In this document: positions 27,651-37,000 of the stretch, one piece after another | How the letters are laid out: each line of letters opens with the position of its first letter | Numbering within the stretch: the first letter of the stretch is position 1 | Assembly (NCBI RefSeq): GCF_907164845.1 | Contig: NZ_OU015430.1 | Location: 1,540,001-1,604,000, forward strand | Origin: Lysobacter luteus | GTDB lineage: Bacteria > Pseudomonadota > Gammaproteobacteria > Xanthomonadales > Xanthomonadaceae | Direction of reading: 5' to 3' | DNA: 64,000 bases | Made by a program: the position numbers and the translations under genes | The notes under the pieces: generated by a model | What the model saw: only the letters and a program-made list of their open reading frames with translations | What the model was told of the DNA's origin: nothing | The model's database searches: none

Positions 27651-29039
27651 TTGAACCCACCGAACGACAGGCACCTCACCATCATCGGCGCCGGCCTGGC
27701 CGGTGCCGTGCTCGCCACCCTGCTCGCCCGCCGCGGCTGGGACGTCGAGGTCTACGAGAAGCGCGACGACCCGCGCAAGCGCGACCTCGAGCGCGGCCGG
27801 TCGATCAATCTCGCGCTCGCCGAGCGCGGCCGCAATGCGCTGCGCCAGGCCGGGGCCGACGAAGCGGTGATGGCGCAGGCGGTGATGATGCGGGGACGCA
27901 TGGTGCACTTCGCCGACGGCCGCACCGACCTGCAGCGCTACGGTCGCGACGACAGCGAAGTGATCTGGTCGGTCCACCGCGGCGAACTCAACCGGATCCT
28001 GCTCGACATCGCCGAGCGCGCCGGCGCCAGGCTCCACTTCGACCTCGGCCTGCAGTCCGTCGACTTCGACAACCGGATCGCCCATTACGGTGGCCGGGAC
28101 GGCCAGTCGCGCGCGATCCCGTTCCGCACCCTGATTGGTGCCGACGGTGCCGGTTCCTCGCTGCGCCAGGCCATGGCGGCGGAGACCGACCTGCGCGAGC
28201 GCAGCGACTTCCTCGACCACTCCTACAAGGAACTCGAGATTCCGCCATCGCCCGGCGGCGACTTCCTGATCGAGCCCAACGCACTGCACATCTGGCCCCG
28301 CGGCCGCTACATGTGCATCGCGCTGCCCAATGACGAGCAGACGTTCACCGTCACCCTGTTCCTGCCCAACGCGGCCGACCCCGAGGCCGGCGTGCCGGGC
28401 TTCGACACCATCCGCACCGGCGCCGACGCGCGTGCGCTGTTCGACCGCGAGTTCCCCGACGCTTCGGCGCTGATCCCGCGGCTGGAGCAGGACTTCGACG
28501 GCAACCCGACGGGCGTGCTCGGCACGCTGTACCTGGATCGTTGGCACCTGGACGGGCGCGCCGTGCTGGTCGGCGACGCCGCGCATGCCATGGTGCCGTT
28601 CCACGGCCAGGGCATGAACTGCGCGTTCGAGGACTGCGTCGCGCTGGCCGAACACCTGGACCGGACCGCTGACCGCGCCACCGCATTCGCCGCATTCCAG
28701 GCCGAGCGCCTGCCCAACGCCCGCGCGATCCAGCACATGGCGCTGGAGAACTACCTGGAGATGCGCGACCGGGTCGACGACGATGATTACCTGATCCAGC
28801 GCGCACTCGAACGTTTGCTGGCCGAGCGCCATCCCGACCGCTTCGTGCCCCGCTACGCGATGGTCACGTTCCGGCACATTCCGTACGCGGTGGCGCTGGA
28901 GCGCGGCAACATCCAGCGCGAGCTGCTGGTGGAGCTGACCCGCGGCCACCAGCGCCTGGATACGCTGGACTGGGATTCGGTGGACGCAGCCGTGCGCGCG
29001 CGCCTGGCGTCGTTGCCCGGGGACGACCGGCCCGCATGA
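27651..29039 (+). CDS. kmo: Kynurenine 3-monooxygenase
   Basis: This FAD/NADPH hydroxylase converts kynurenine to 3-hydroxykynurenine. The 462-residue protein has IIGAGLAGAVLATLLARRGW (FAD), an internal DGAG at IGADGAGSSLRQAM, GDAAHAMVPFHGQGMNCAFEDC, and a hydrophobic C-terminal membrane-association segment. The only sensible start is TTG 27651 with GAAGAGG upstream. That TTGA overlaps the stop of an 11-codon ORF beginning at ATG 27619, which may couple translation. Confidence 0.95.
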   Translation: MNPPNDRHLTIIGAGLAGAVLATLLARRGWDVEVYEKRDDPRKRDLERGRSINLALAERGRNALRQAGADEAVMAQAVMMRGRMVHFADGRTDLQRYGRDDSEVIWSVHRGELNRILLDIAERAGARLHFDLGLQSVDFDNRIAHYGGRDGQSRAIPFRTLIGADGAGSSLRQAMAAETDLRERSDFLDHSYKELEIPPSPGGDFLIEPNALHIWPRGRYMCIALPNDEQTFTVTLFLPNAADPEAGVPGFDTIRTGADARALFDREFPDASALIPRLEQDFDGNPTGVLGTLYLDRWHLDGRAVLVGDAAHAMVPFHGQGMNCAFEDCVALAEHLDRTADRATAFAAFQAERLPNARAIQHMALENYLEMRDRVDDDDYLIQRALERLLAERHPDRFVPRYAMVTFRHIPYAVALERGNIQRELLVELTRGHQRLDTLDWDSVDAAVRARLASLPGDDRPA

Positions 29040-29088
29040 TGCCGGGCACGCCCGCGCACGCCCTGCCGTAGCCCAACCGAACCCGCCC

Positions 29089-30531
29089 ATGCCCGCCAGC
29101 TTCCTGTTCTACGACCTCGAGACCTTCGGCGCCGACCCGCGCGGCAGCCGGGTCGCCCAGTTCGCGGCAATCCGCACCGACACCGACCTCAACCAGGTCG
29201 AAGAGCCGATCAGCATCTTCGTGCGCCCGGCCGACGACCTGCTGCCTTCGCCCACCGCGACCCTGATCACCGGCATCACGCCGCAACACGCCCTGAGCGA
29301 GGGCATGGCCGAGGCCCATGCGTTCGCGCTGATCTGCGAGGAGATGTCGCGGCCGGAGACCTGCAGCCTCGGCTACAACTCGCTGCGGTTCGACGACGAG
29401 TTCGTGCGGCACGGGCTGTTCCGCAACTTCTTCGACGTCTACGAGCGCGAATGGCGCGGCGGCAACTCGCGCTGGGACCTGCTGGATGTGCTCCGCTTCG
29501 CGCACGCCCTGCGCCCCGAAGGTCTGGCCTGGCCCACACGCGAGGACGGCGCGACGTCGTTCCGGCTCGAGCACCTGGCGGAGGCCAACTGCGTCCGCGA
29601 GGGTGATGCCCACGAGGCGCTGTCGGATGTGCGCGCCCTGATCGGCCTGGCGCGCAAGCTCAAGGCTGCCCAGCCGCGGCTATGGGACTACGCGCTGCGC
29701 CTGCGCGACAAGCGGTTCGCCGCGAGCCTGCTCGACACCGTGGCGATGACCCCGGTGCTGCACATCTCGCAGCGGTTCCCGGCCAGTCGTCTGTGCGCGG
29801 CGCCGATGGTGCCGATTGCCCGCCACCCGCACATCGACAATCGGGTGGTCGCGTTCGACCTGGGCCAGGACCCCGGCCCGTTGCTGGCGTTGGATGCCGA
29901 AGCAATCGCCGCACGGCTGTACGTGCGCAGCACAGACCTGCCCGAGGGCGTCGAGCGCATTGGCCTGAAGGAGATCCACCTCAACCGGAGCCCGGCTTTG
30001 TCGGCCTGGAACCACCTGCGCCCGGCTGATTTCGCCAGGCTGGGCATCGACGCGGCGTTGGCCGAAAGCCGCGCCGCAACGATCCGCGACGCCGGCCCGG
30101 ACCTGGCCGAAAAGGTCCGCCAGGTGTTCGCGCGCAATCGCGAACACACCCCCGGCGATCCGGACGGGAGCCTGTACGACGGCTTCATCGACGGCGCCGA
30201 CAAGCGCCTGCTCCCGCAGGTACGCGCGACCGCGCCCGAAGCGCTGGGCGGGGCGAACTTTGGGTTCCGCGACGCCCGCCTGCACGAACTGCTGTTCCGG
30301 TACCGCGCCCGCAACTGGCCGGAGACCCTGTCCCCCACCGAGCGTGCGCGGTGGAACGACTACCGCCGCAGGCGCCTGCGCGATGACGCTGCCGGCGCCG
30401 AGTACGGTTTTGCGCGGTTCGACGCCGAGCTGGCCGAACTCCGGACCCTCCACGCCGGCAATCCCGCAAGCCTGGCCCTGCTGGGCGAGATCGAGGCGTG
30501 GCGCGGCGACATCGAGCGCAGCCTGGCTTGA
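29089..30531 (+). CDS. sbcB: Exodeoxyribonuclease I
   Basis: This 3'-5' single-strand DNA exonuclease takes part in recombination and repair. The 480-residue protein has the DEDD motif at the N-terminus (FYDLETFGADPRG, Asp9/Glu11), GYNSLRFDDEFVRHGLFRNFFDVYEREW, HEALSDVRALIGLA, the SH3-like middle and the C-terminal ExoI helical domain (RYRARNWPETLSPTERARW). It follows kmo by 49 bp, possibly sharing its transcript, with no functional link evident. Confidence 0.95.
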   Translation: MPASFLFYDLETFGADPRGSRVAQFAAIRTDTDLNQVEEPISIFVRPADDLLPSPTATLITGITPQHALSEGMAEAHAFALICEEMSRPETCSLGYNSLRFDDEFVRHGLFRNFFDVYEREWRGGNSRWDLLDVLRFAHALRPEGLAWPTREDGATSFRLEHLAEANCVREGDAHEALSDVRALIGLARKLKAAQPRLWDYALRLRDKRFAASLLDTVAMTPVLHISQRFPASRLCAAPMVPIARHPHIDNRVVAFDLGQDPGPLLALDAEAIAARLYVRSTDLPEGVERIGLKEIHLNRSPALSAWNHLRPADFARLGIDAALAESRAATIRDAGPDLAEKVRQVFARNREHTPGDPDGSLYDGFIDGADKRLLPQVRATAPEALGGANFGFRDARLHELLFRYRARNWPETLSPTERARWNDYRRRRLRDDAAGAEYGFARFDAELAELRTLHAGNPASLALLGEIEAWRGDIERSLA

Positions 30532-30576
30532 TCCACGACAGTTCAACGTCAGGCATGCACGGCTAGGATAGGCGCC

Positions 30577-31263
30577 ATGTCCACGTACTTCAGCGACAGG
30601 TCGTTCCGGTTCCTGCGGGCGCTGGCGCGCAACAACAACCGGACTTGGTTCCACGCGCACAAGACCGACTTCGAGGCCCATGTCCGGGCACCGTTCCAGC
30701 AGTTGCTGACCGACCTGCAACCCATCATTGCCGGCATCAGCCCACACTACCGGTCCGACCCGCGGACAGTGGGCGGGTCGATGTTCCGCATCCAGCGCGA
30801 CACGCGCTTCGCCAACGACAAATCGCCGTACAAAGGCTGGCAGGGCGCGCGGGTTTTCCACGAGCGGCGCCGGCAGGTCGCCGCGCCATCGTTCTACATC
30901 CACCTGCAGCCGGGCGAATGTTTCGTCGGCGCCGGCCTGTGGCACCCGGAGACGCCTACCGTGCGCCGGGTCCGGCATTTCATCGTGGACAATCCGGCCG
31001 GCTGGAAAGCCGCGGCCCACGGCACCCGTCTGCGCCGGCGGTTCCGCCACGACGACAGCGAGATGCTCGTACGCATGCCGGCGGGGTTCCCGTCCGATTT
31101 CGAGTTTGCCGACGACCTGCGGCGCAAGAACTTCGCCGCGTTGCGTCCGCTGGGCGACGACGCGATGACCGGTCCCCGCCTGTTGGCAACGCTGCGGAGC
31201 GACCTCGAAACGCTCGCCCCGTTTGTCGACTACCTGTGTGCGTCGCTGGACCTGGAGTTCTGA
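30577..31263 (+). CDS. DUF2461 (TIGR02453) family protein
   Basis: The 228-residue protein contains the family features FLRALARNNNRTWFHAHKTDFE, FRIQRDTRFANDKSPYKGWQG and SFYIHLQPGECFVGAGLWHPE. The family is widespread and uncharacterised; no catalytic residues are established. Its stop is immediately followed by the ATG of the next gene. Confidence 0.9.
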   Translation: MSTYFSDRSFRFLRALARNNNRTWFHAHKTDFEAHVRAPFQQLLTDLQPIIAGISPHYRSDPRTVGGSMFRIQRDTRFANDKSPYKGWQGARVFHERRRQVAAPSFYIHLQPGECFVGAGLWHPETPTVRRVRHFIVDNPAGWKAAAHGTRLRRRFRHDDSEMLVRMPAGFPSDFEFADDLRRKNFAALRPLGDDAMTGPRLLATLRSDLETLAPFVDYLCASLDLEF

Positions 31264-31812
31264 ATGAAGAAGTGGCTCGCCCTCCCCGTCCTCGCCCTCG
31301 CGTTGCTGCTCGCCTACGTCGTTGCCGGCCCGTTCCTGGCCTACAACGGCATCCGCGACGCCGTGCAGGCCCAGGACACCGGCGCGCTGGCGCGCCACGT
31401 GGACTTCCCGGTGTTGCGTGCCAACCTCAAGGCGCAGGTCGACGACTACGTGGTCCGTCGTGCCGGCCCCGACGCCCAGGCGAGCCTGTTCGGCGTCGTC
31501 GCGGTGCGTATCGCCAGTGGACTGGCGGGTGGCGCGGTCGACACCATGGTCACGCCAGCCGGGATCGGGGCGCTGCTGCAGGGGCGCGCGGTGTGGCACC
31601 GCGCCAGTGGCGGTGGCGTCACCGGCAACACCTATGAGCACGCGTCGCCGGGTGATCCGTTGCGCGAACCCGATTACGGATTCGATTCCCCGTCGCGCTT
31701 TACCGCCACCGTCGAGGACCGTAACGGCGAGCCGGTCACGTTCGTGCTGACGCGCGACGGCCTGCAGTGGAAGCTCACCGACATCCGGCTGCCGATCAGC
31801 GCGGTCGACTGA
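31264..31812 (+). CDS. DUF2939-like membrane-anchored protein
   Basis: The 182-residue protein has an N-terminal hydrophobic segment (KKWLALPVLALALLLAYVVAG) followed by AYNGIRDAVQAQDTGALARHVDFPVLRANLKAQ. That pattern, residues acting as a one-copy helix near the membrane, fits DUF2939. It is probably anchored facing the periplasm. Function is unknown. It abuts the DUF2461 gene with zero spacing and converges on the 5'-nucleotidase gene. Confidence 0.8.
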   Translation: MKKWLALPVLALALLLAYVVAGPFLAYNGIRDAVQAQDTGALARHVDFPVLRANLKAQVDDYVVRRAGPDAQASLFGVVAVRIASGLAGGAVDTMVTPAGIGALLQGRAVWHRASGGGVTGNTYEHASPGDPLREPDYGFDSPSRFTATVEDRNGEPVTFVLTRDGLQWKLTDIRLPISAVD

Positions 31813-31823
31813 TCACCCCGGCG

Positions 31824-32756
31824 TCAGCCGGTCGGCTTGCCCACCGGCAGGACCGGATTGGCGATGCCGTGCGGGACGTGGCCGGCGGTCACCAGCCCAC
31901 GGGCCGACTCGATGTTGTGCTCGGAGTCGTCGAAGAAGATGTCGGCCCCGAACGCGTCCAGGAACGGGCCTTTCGGCCGGCCACCGAGGAACAGCGCCTC
32001 GTCCAGCCGGATGCCCCATTCGCGCAGCGTCCGGATCACCCGCTCGTGTGCAGGCACCGACCGTGCAGTGACCAGCGCGGTACGGATCGGCGACGCCTCG
32101 CCGATCGGGAATGCCGCCTGCAGCCGGTGCAGTGCGTCCAGGAACCCGCGGAACGGCCCACCGGAAAGTGGCTCACCTGCGCGCGTGCGCTCGTGCTCGG
32201 CAAAGGCCTCCAGCCCACCCTCGCGCGATACCCGCTCGCCCTCGTCGTCGAAAATGACGGCGTCACCATCGAACGCGATCCGCAACTGGTCATGCCGATG
32301 CTGCGGCGCCTTGGCCGGCAACAGCGTGGCCGCCGCGACCCCCGCTGCCAGCGCGCTGCGCACGTCCTCTGCATGGGTCGACAGGAACAGGTCGGCACCG
32401 AACGGGCGGATGTAAGGAAAAGGCGGAGCGCCATTACTGAACGCGGCACGCCGGATCGAGAGGCCGTGGTGGGCGATGGAATTGAAGATGCGCAGCCCGG
32501 TGTCGGCCGAGTTGCGCGAGATCAGGATCACCTCGACCCGCGGCGCATCAGGCGGTGACCCGTCGTTGAGGCCCAGCAGTTTGCGCACCAGCGGGAAGGC
32601 CACGCCCGGTTCAAGCAGGTCGTCCTCGTGGCTGCGCTGGAACGCGGCGTAGGCATCGAGGCCCTCACGCTCGAACAGCGTGTGGCTGTCCTCGAGGTCG
32701 AACAGGGTGCGCGAAGAGATCGCGACAATCAGCGGATCGGCTTGTGCGTCGGGCAT
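31824..32756 (-). CDS. cN-I type 5'-nucleotidase
   Basis: The 310-residue HAD-superfamily protein resembles the bacterial 5'-nucleotidase family related to cytosolic nucleotidase I. Visible features are VAISSRTLFDLEDSHTLFEREG, VEVILISRNSADTGLRIFNS, FLSTHAEDVRSAL, RIAFDGDAVIFDDEGE (HAD DxD-like) and IFFDDSEHNIESARG. It dephosphorylates nucleoside monophosphates. Upstream lies the repeat-rich 400-bp gap. Confidence 0.88.
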   Translation of the reverse strand: MPDAQADPLIVAISSRTLFDLEDSHTLFEREGLDAYAAFQRSHEDDLLEPGVAFPLVRKLLGLNDGSPPDAPRVEVILISRNSADTGLRIFNSIAHHGLSIRRAAFSNGAPPFPYIRPFGADLFLSTHAEDVRSALAAGVAAATLLPAKAPQHRHDQLRIAFDGDAVIFDDEGERVSREGGLEAFAEHERTRAGEPLSGGPFRGFLDALHRLQAAFPIGEASPIRTALVTARSVPAHERVIRTLREWGIRLDEALFLGGRPKGPFLDAFGADIFFDDSEHNIESARGLVTAGHVPHGIANPVLPVGKPTG

Positions 32757-32855
32757 GGAGCCATTCTGCAGGATCGCGGTCTCGTGGGATGAGAACGGTG
32801 TGCGTGTGGTGCGTTTTGGGGGTTGGTGGGGATGGGGTGCGCGGGGGCCCGGGCC

Positions 32856-32906
32856 GGGTAGCCCGCAAAGTCGCTCCCCGATACTCGCTTGGTTTGCGGG
32901 CTACCC
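32856..32906. repeat. Hairpin with 14-bp perfect stem (left flank of repeat cluster)
   Basis: A perfect 14-bp inverted repeat (GGGTAGCCCGCAAA at 32856-32869 and its complement at 32893-32906) encloses a 23-nt loop. The loop (with the adjacent stem base, 32869-32892) is the reverse complement of 33057-33080, the loop of the right-hand hairpin. Confidence 0.85.
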
Positions 32907-32935
32907 GCCCCGCGCCTTCAACATTCGGGGTGGTT

Positions 32936-33012
32936 GTAGGAGCGGCTTCAGCCGCGATCGTGGATTGGCGGCAGCATCCAACTATCCAGATCGCGGCTGA
33001 AGCCGCTCCTAC
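32936..33012. repeat. REP-like inverted repeat, 24-bp arms
   Basis: Arms at 32936-32959 and 32989-33012 are perfect reverse complements over 24 bp and start GTAGGAGCGGCTTCAGCCGC. This is the repetitive element commonly seen between genes of Xanthomonadaceae and some pseudomonads. The 29-bp centre is unique. Confidence 0.9.
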
Positions 33013-33041
33013 AAGATCGCGGGGACGTCGGAGGCGGCCTT

Positions 33042-33094
33042 CGGGCAGGCCGATCACCAAGCGAGTATCGGGGAGCGACTGATCGGCCTGCCCG
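33042..33094. repeat. Hairpin with 15-bp perfect stem (right flank of repeat cluster)
   Basis: CGGGCAGGCCGATCA at 33042-33056 pairs perfectly with 33080-33094, and the stem can extend with one mismatch on both sides. Its loop complements the loop of the hairpin at 32856-32906. Together with the central REP this fills most of the 401-bp gap (32757-33157), where I see no gene. Confidence 0.85.
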
Positions 33095-33157
33095 GAGGCC
33101 GCTCGCGCGCATCCACGCGCTCTTCAGTCGCAAACCCGCGAAAGCTCCATCCGACCG

Positions 33158-33931
33158 CTATCCGCTAGTGAACTGCTCCGCCAGGATCCGGTCCTCGAGG
33201 TTGTGCTCGGGGTCGAACAGCAGCGTCACCGTGCGGTCGTGCGACTCGCGGATGGTCACTTCCACCACGTCGCGAACCTCGTGCGAATCGGCGGTTGCGC
33301 TGACCGGCCGCTTGTACGGATCAAGCACGCGGAACCGGACCTCGGTGTCGGCCTTCAGCACGGCGCCGCGCCAGCGCCGGGGCCGGAACGCAGCGATCGG
33401 GGTCAGTGCCATCACGTTGGCCCCCAGGGGCAGGATCGGCCCGTGGGCAGAGAAGTTGTACGCCGTACTGCCGGCGGGCGAAGCGACCAGGACGCCGTCG
33501 CAGATCAGCTCGTCCAACCGGATCTGGCCGTTGAGCGCGATCGACAGGTGCGCCGCCTGGCGCGTCTGCCGCAGCAACGAGACCTCGTTGTAGGCGAGCG
33601 AGCCGACGCTGGCACCGGATTCGGTTTCCGCCAGCATCTCCAAGGGGCGCAGGACCGCGGGCTCGGCGGCATGGATTCGCTCGAGCAGGCCGTCAAGCGC
33701 CAAGTGGTTCATCAGGAACCCGACGGTCCCCAGCTTCATGCCATACACCGGCTTGCCGAGGCCGCCGTGGCGGTGCAGCGTCTGCAGCATGAAGCCGTCG
33801 CCACCCAGGGCAACCAGTACCTCGGCATCCTCGGGCGGCACGTCGCCGTGCCGGTCGACCAGCTTGGCGCAGGCGGCCTGGGCGTCGTCGGCGGTACTTG
33901 CCAGGAAGGCGATGCGGGGCGTCGCGGTCAT
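33158..33931 (-). CDS. nadK: NAD kinase
   Basis: This 257-residue enzyme phosphorylates NAD to NADP. GGDG (43-46, in [10 protein letters not shown]), the NEVSLLR segment and [19 protein letters not shown] are the diagnostic ATP/NAD-kinase motifs. The protein is slightly shorter than Escherichia coli NadK but complete. It lies downstream of, and separated by a terminator from, the glutamate dehydrogenase. Confidence 0.95.
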   Translation of the reverse strand: MTATPRIAFLASTADDAQAACAKLVDRHGDVPPEDAEVLVALGGDGFMLQTLHRHGGLGKPVYGMKLGTVGFLMNHLALDGLLERIHAAEPAVLRPLEMLAETESGASVGSLAYNEVSLLRQTRQAAHLSIALNGQIRLDELICDGVLVASPAGSTAYNFSAHGPILPLGANVMALTPIAAFRPRRWRGAVLKADTEVRFRVLDPYKRPVSATADSHEVRDVVEVTIRESHDRTVTLLFDPEHNLEDRILAEQFTSG

Positions 33932-33982
33932 CGGCGGCTCCGGTGTCGGTCGCAGCAGGATAACGCGGCCGCGCGACGGGCG

Positions 33983-34018
33983 AAAAAAAAGCGCGGCGGC
34001 GAATGATCGCCGCCGCGC
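33983..34018 (-). terminator. Terminator of the glutamate dehydrogenase gene
   Basis: A 12-bp perfect stem (33991-34002 with 34007-34018) with a 4-nt loop is followed on the minus strand by eight Ts (33990-33983). It lies 18 bp past the gdh stop codon. Confidence 0.93.
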
Positions 34019-34036
34019 CCGTGGACCGCTTGGACG

Positions 34037-37000
34037 TCAGGCGCCGGCGCTGGCCACCTGCGCCAGCCGGCGCACCACCACCGATACCGTCGGGTAGTCG
34101 AGCGTCTTCTGGTTCTGCAGTTCGGCCAGCATCGCCTGGGTGAACCGCAGCGTGGCGTCGTCGCGCTTCAGCCAGGCGTCGACCCGGTCGTCAGCCGACT
34201 TCTTTCCGCCGCCGGCGAGGATCTGCCCGACCAGCGCCCGCTGCTGGGCACCCAGCTCGTCGCGCAGGGCGCCACGCGCCAGCGCCTGCCAGCGCCCGTC
34301 GACCGGCAGCGACTCGATCTGCTCGTACAGCCACGGCAGCTGCAGTGCGGCACCCAGCCCGAAGTAGGCGCGGGCCACGTCCACCGGCGACAGCTTTCGG
34401 GCGTGGGCGATCTCGACGATGTCGCAGCCGAACTCCAGCAGCGGCAAGGCAGCGAGCTGCTCTGCGAGGGCGCCGGGTACGCCCTTGGACTTCCAGTCCT
34501 CCAGACTTGCGGCAAAGACCTCGCGCCGCACCTCCGACATGGTCTGCGGCAGAGATTCGCGCACCGCCTTCAGGCCATCGCCGTAACGCGCCATCGCGGC
34601 CGTGATCTCCGGCATCGCACCCGGACGCGACAGCAGCCAGCGCGACATCGAGCGCATCAGCTGCCAGATCGTCTGCAGCGCGTCGATCTGCACCGCCTCG
34701 GCCACCTTGCCGTCGAGGGCGTCGATCTGCGCCCACAGGCCGCGTGCGTCGATCGCCTCGCGCGCGATCGTGTACGCCTCGGCCACTTCGCCGGCGCTGC
34801 GGCCGGTGTCTTCCTGCATGCGCAGGGTGAAAGTGGCCCCCATGCGGTTGACCATCGAGTTGGTCACCGCGGTGGCGATGATCTCGCGCTTCAGGCGGTG
34901 GTTCTCCATCGCCTTCGCGTACTTGGCCTGCAGCGGACCGGGGAAGTAACGCACCAGTTCCTTGGACAGGTACGGATCCTCGGGCACGTCGGAGTCGACC
35001 AGCTGCTGGAACAGCACCAACTTGCTGTAGGACAGCAGCACCGCCAGCTCCGGCCGCGTCAAGCCCTGCCCGCGCGCCTTGCGCTCGGCGATCTCGGCGT
35101 CCGACGGCAGGTACTCGATCTGGCGGTCCAGCAGCCCCTGCGACTCCAGCGTGCGGATGAAATGCTGCTTGGAGCCCAGCCGCGGCACCGACATCCGCTC
35201 CATCAGGCTGATCGCCTGGTTCTGGCGGTAGTTGTCGATCAGCACCAGCTGCTCGACTTCGTCGGTCATCGCCGCCAGCAGCTTGTTGCGCTCGGCCAGC
35301 TTCAGCTTGCCCGCCTGCACCTGCGAGTTGAGCAGGATCTTGATGTTCACCTCGTGGTCTGAGGTGTCCACGCCGGCGGAGTTGTCGATGAAGTCGGCAT
35401 TCAGCAACACGCCATTGTGGGCGGCCTCGATGCGGCCCAGCTGGGTGAAGCCCAGGTTGCCGCCCTCACCCACCACCCGACAGCGCAGGTCGCGGCCGTC
35501 TACCCGCAGCGCGTTGTTGGCGCGGTCACCAACCTCGGCGTGGGTTTCGGTGCTGCCCTTGACGTAGGTGCCGATGCCGCCATTCCAGACCAGGTCCACC
35601 GGCGACTTCAGGATCGCGCTCATGAGTTCGGCCGGGCTCATCGCCGAGACCGAGTCGTCGATACCGAGCACCTCGCGCACCTGCGGGCTGATCCGGATCG
35701 ACTTGGCGCTGCGCGGGAAAACGCCGCCACCCTGGCTGATCAGCGAGGCGTCGTAGTCCTCCCAGCTCGAGCGCGGCAGCTTGAACAGCCGCAGGCGCTC
35801 CTTGTACGAGCGTGCGGCTTCGGGGTTGGGGTCGAGGAAGATGTGGCGGTGGTCGAACGCGGCCACCAGGCGGATGTGTTTGCTCAGCAACATGCCGTTG
35901 CCGAACACGTCGCCGGACATGTCGCCGATGCCGACCGCGGTGAAGTCCTGCTTCTGGGTGTCGTGGCCAAGCGCACGGAAGTGGCGCTTGACCGACTCCC
36001 ACGCCCCCTTGGCGGTGATGCCCATGCCCTTGTGGTCATAGCCGACCGAGCCACCCGACGCGAACGCGTCGTCGAGCCAGTAACCATGCTCGCGGGCAAT
36101 CGCGTTGGCGATGTCGGAGAACTTCGCCGTGCCCTTGTCGGCCGCCACCACCAGGTACGGGTCGTCCTGGTCGTGCCGGACCACGTTGGCCGGATGGACG
36201 ACCTTGCCGTCCACCAGGTTGTCGGTGATGTCCAGCAGGCCGTTGATGAACATCTGGTAGCACGCCACGCCCTCGGCCTGGATCGCGTCGCGGTCACCGC
36301 TGGCCGGCGGCTTCTTGCTGATGAAGCCGCCCTTCGAGCCGACCGGCACGATCACGGTGTTCTTCACCATCTGCGCCTTCACCAGGCCCAGCACCTCGGT
36401 ACGGAAGTCTTCGCGGCGGTCCGACCAGCGCAGGCCGCCACGGGCGACCGGGCCGAAACGCAGGTGGATGCCCTCCACGCGCGGGCCGTAGACGTAGATC
36501 TCGCGGTACGGACGCGGCTTGGGCAGGTCCGGCACCTCGGCCGAGTCGAACTTGTAGCTGACGTAGCCCTTGTGCGTACCGTCGTCACCTTGCTGGTAGT
36601 AGCTGGTGCGCAGGGTCGCTTCGATCACGCCGATGAAGCTGCGCAGGATGCGGTCCTCGTCGAGGCTGGACACGCGGTCGAGCAGGCTCATCAGGGTGTT
36701 GCGGGTGGCCGCGATCTGCACGTCACGCTTGCCGGTGCGCGAGGCGATCACCGGCTCCAGTGCGCCCATCAGCACCTCGTCGCCGGCAACCAGCCGCGCA
36801 AACTGGCTGCGCAGGCGCTCCATGCCGGCCTTCACCTCGGCCTTGCCCTCGCGGCCGGTGGTCGGGTCGAAGCGCGCCTCGAACAGCTCGACCATCAGGC
36901 GCGCGAGCACCGGATAGCGGTTGAAGGTTTCCTCGACATAGCTCTGCGAGAACGGCACGCCCACCTGCTGCAGGTATTTGCTGTAGGCCCGCAGCATGGC

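Noticed and set aside
25644-29090. 1148-codon minus-strand frame across kynU and kmo
   Set aside because: It is the antisense shadow of well-identified enzymes, with His/Val/Gly-rich composition typical of shadow frames.
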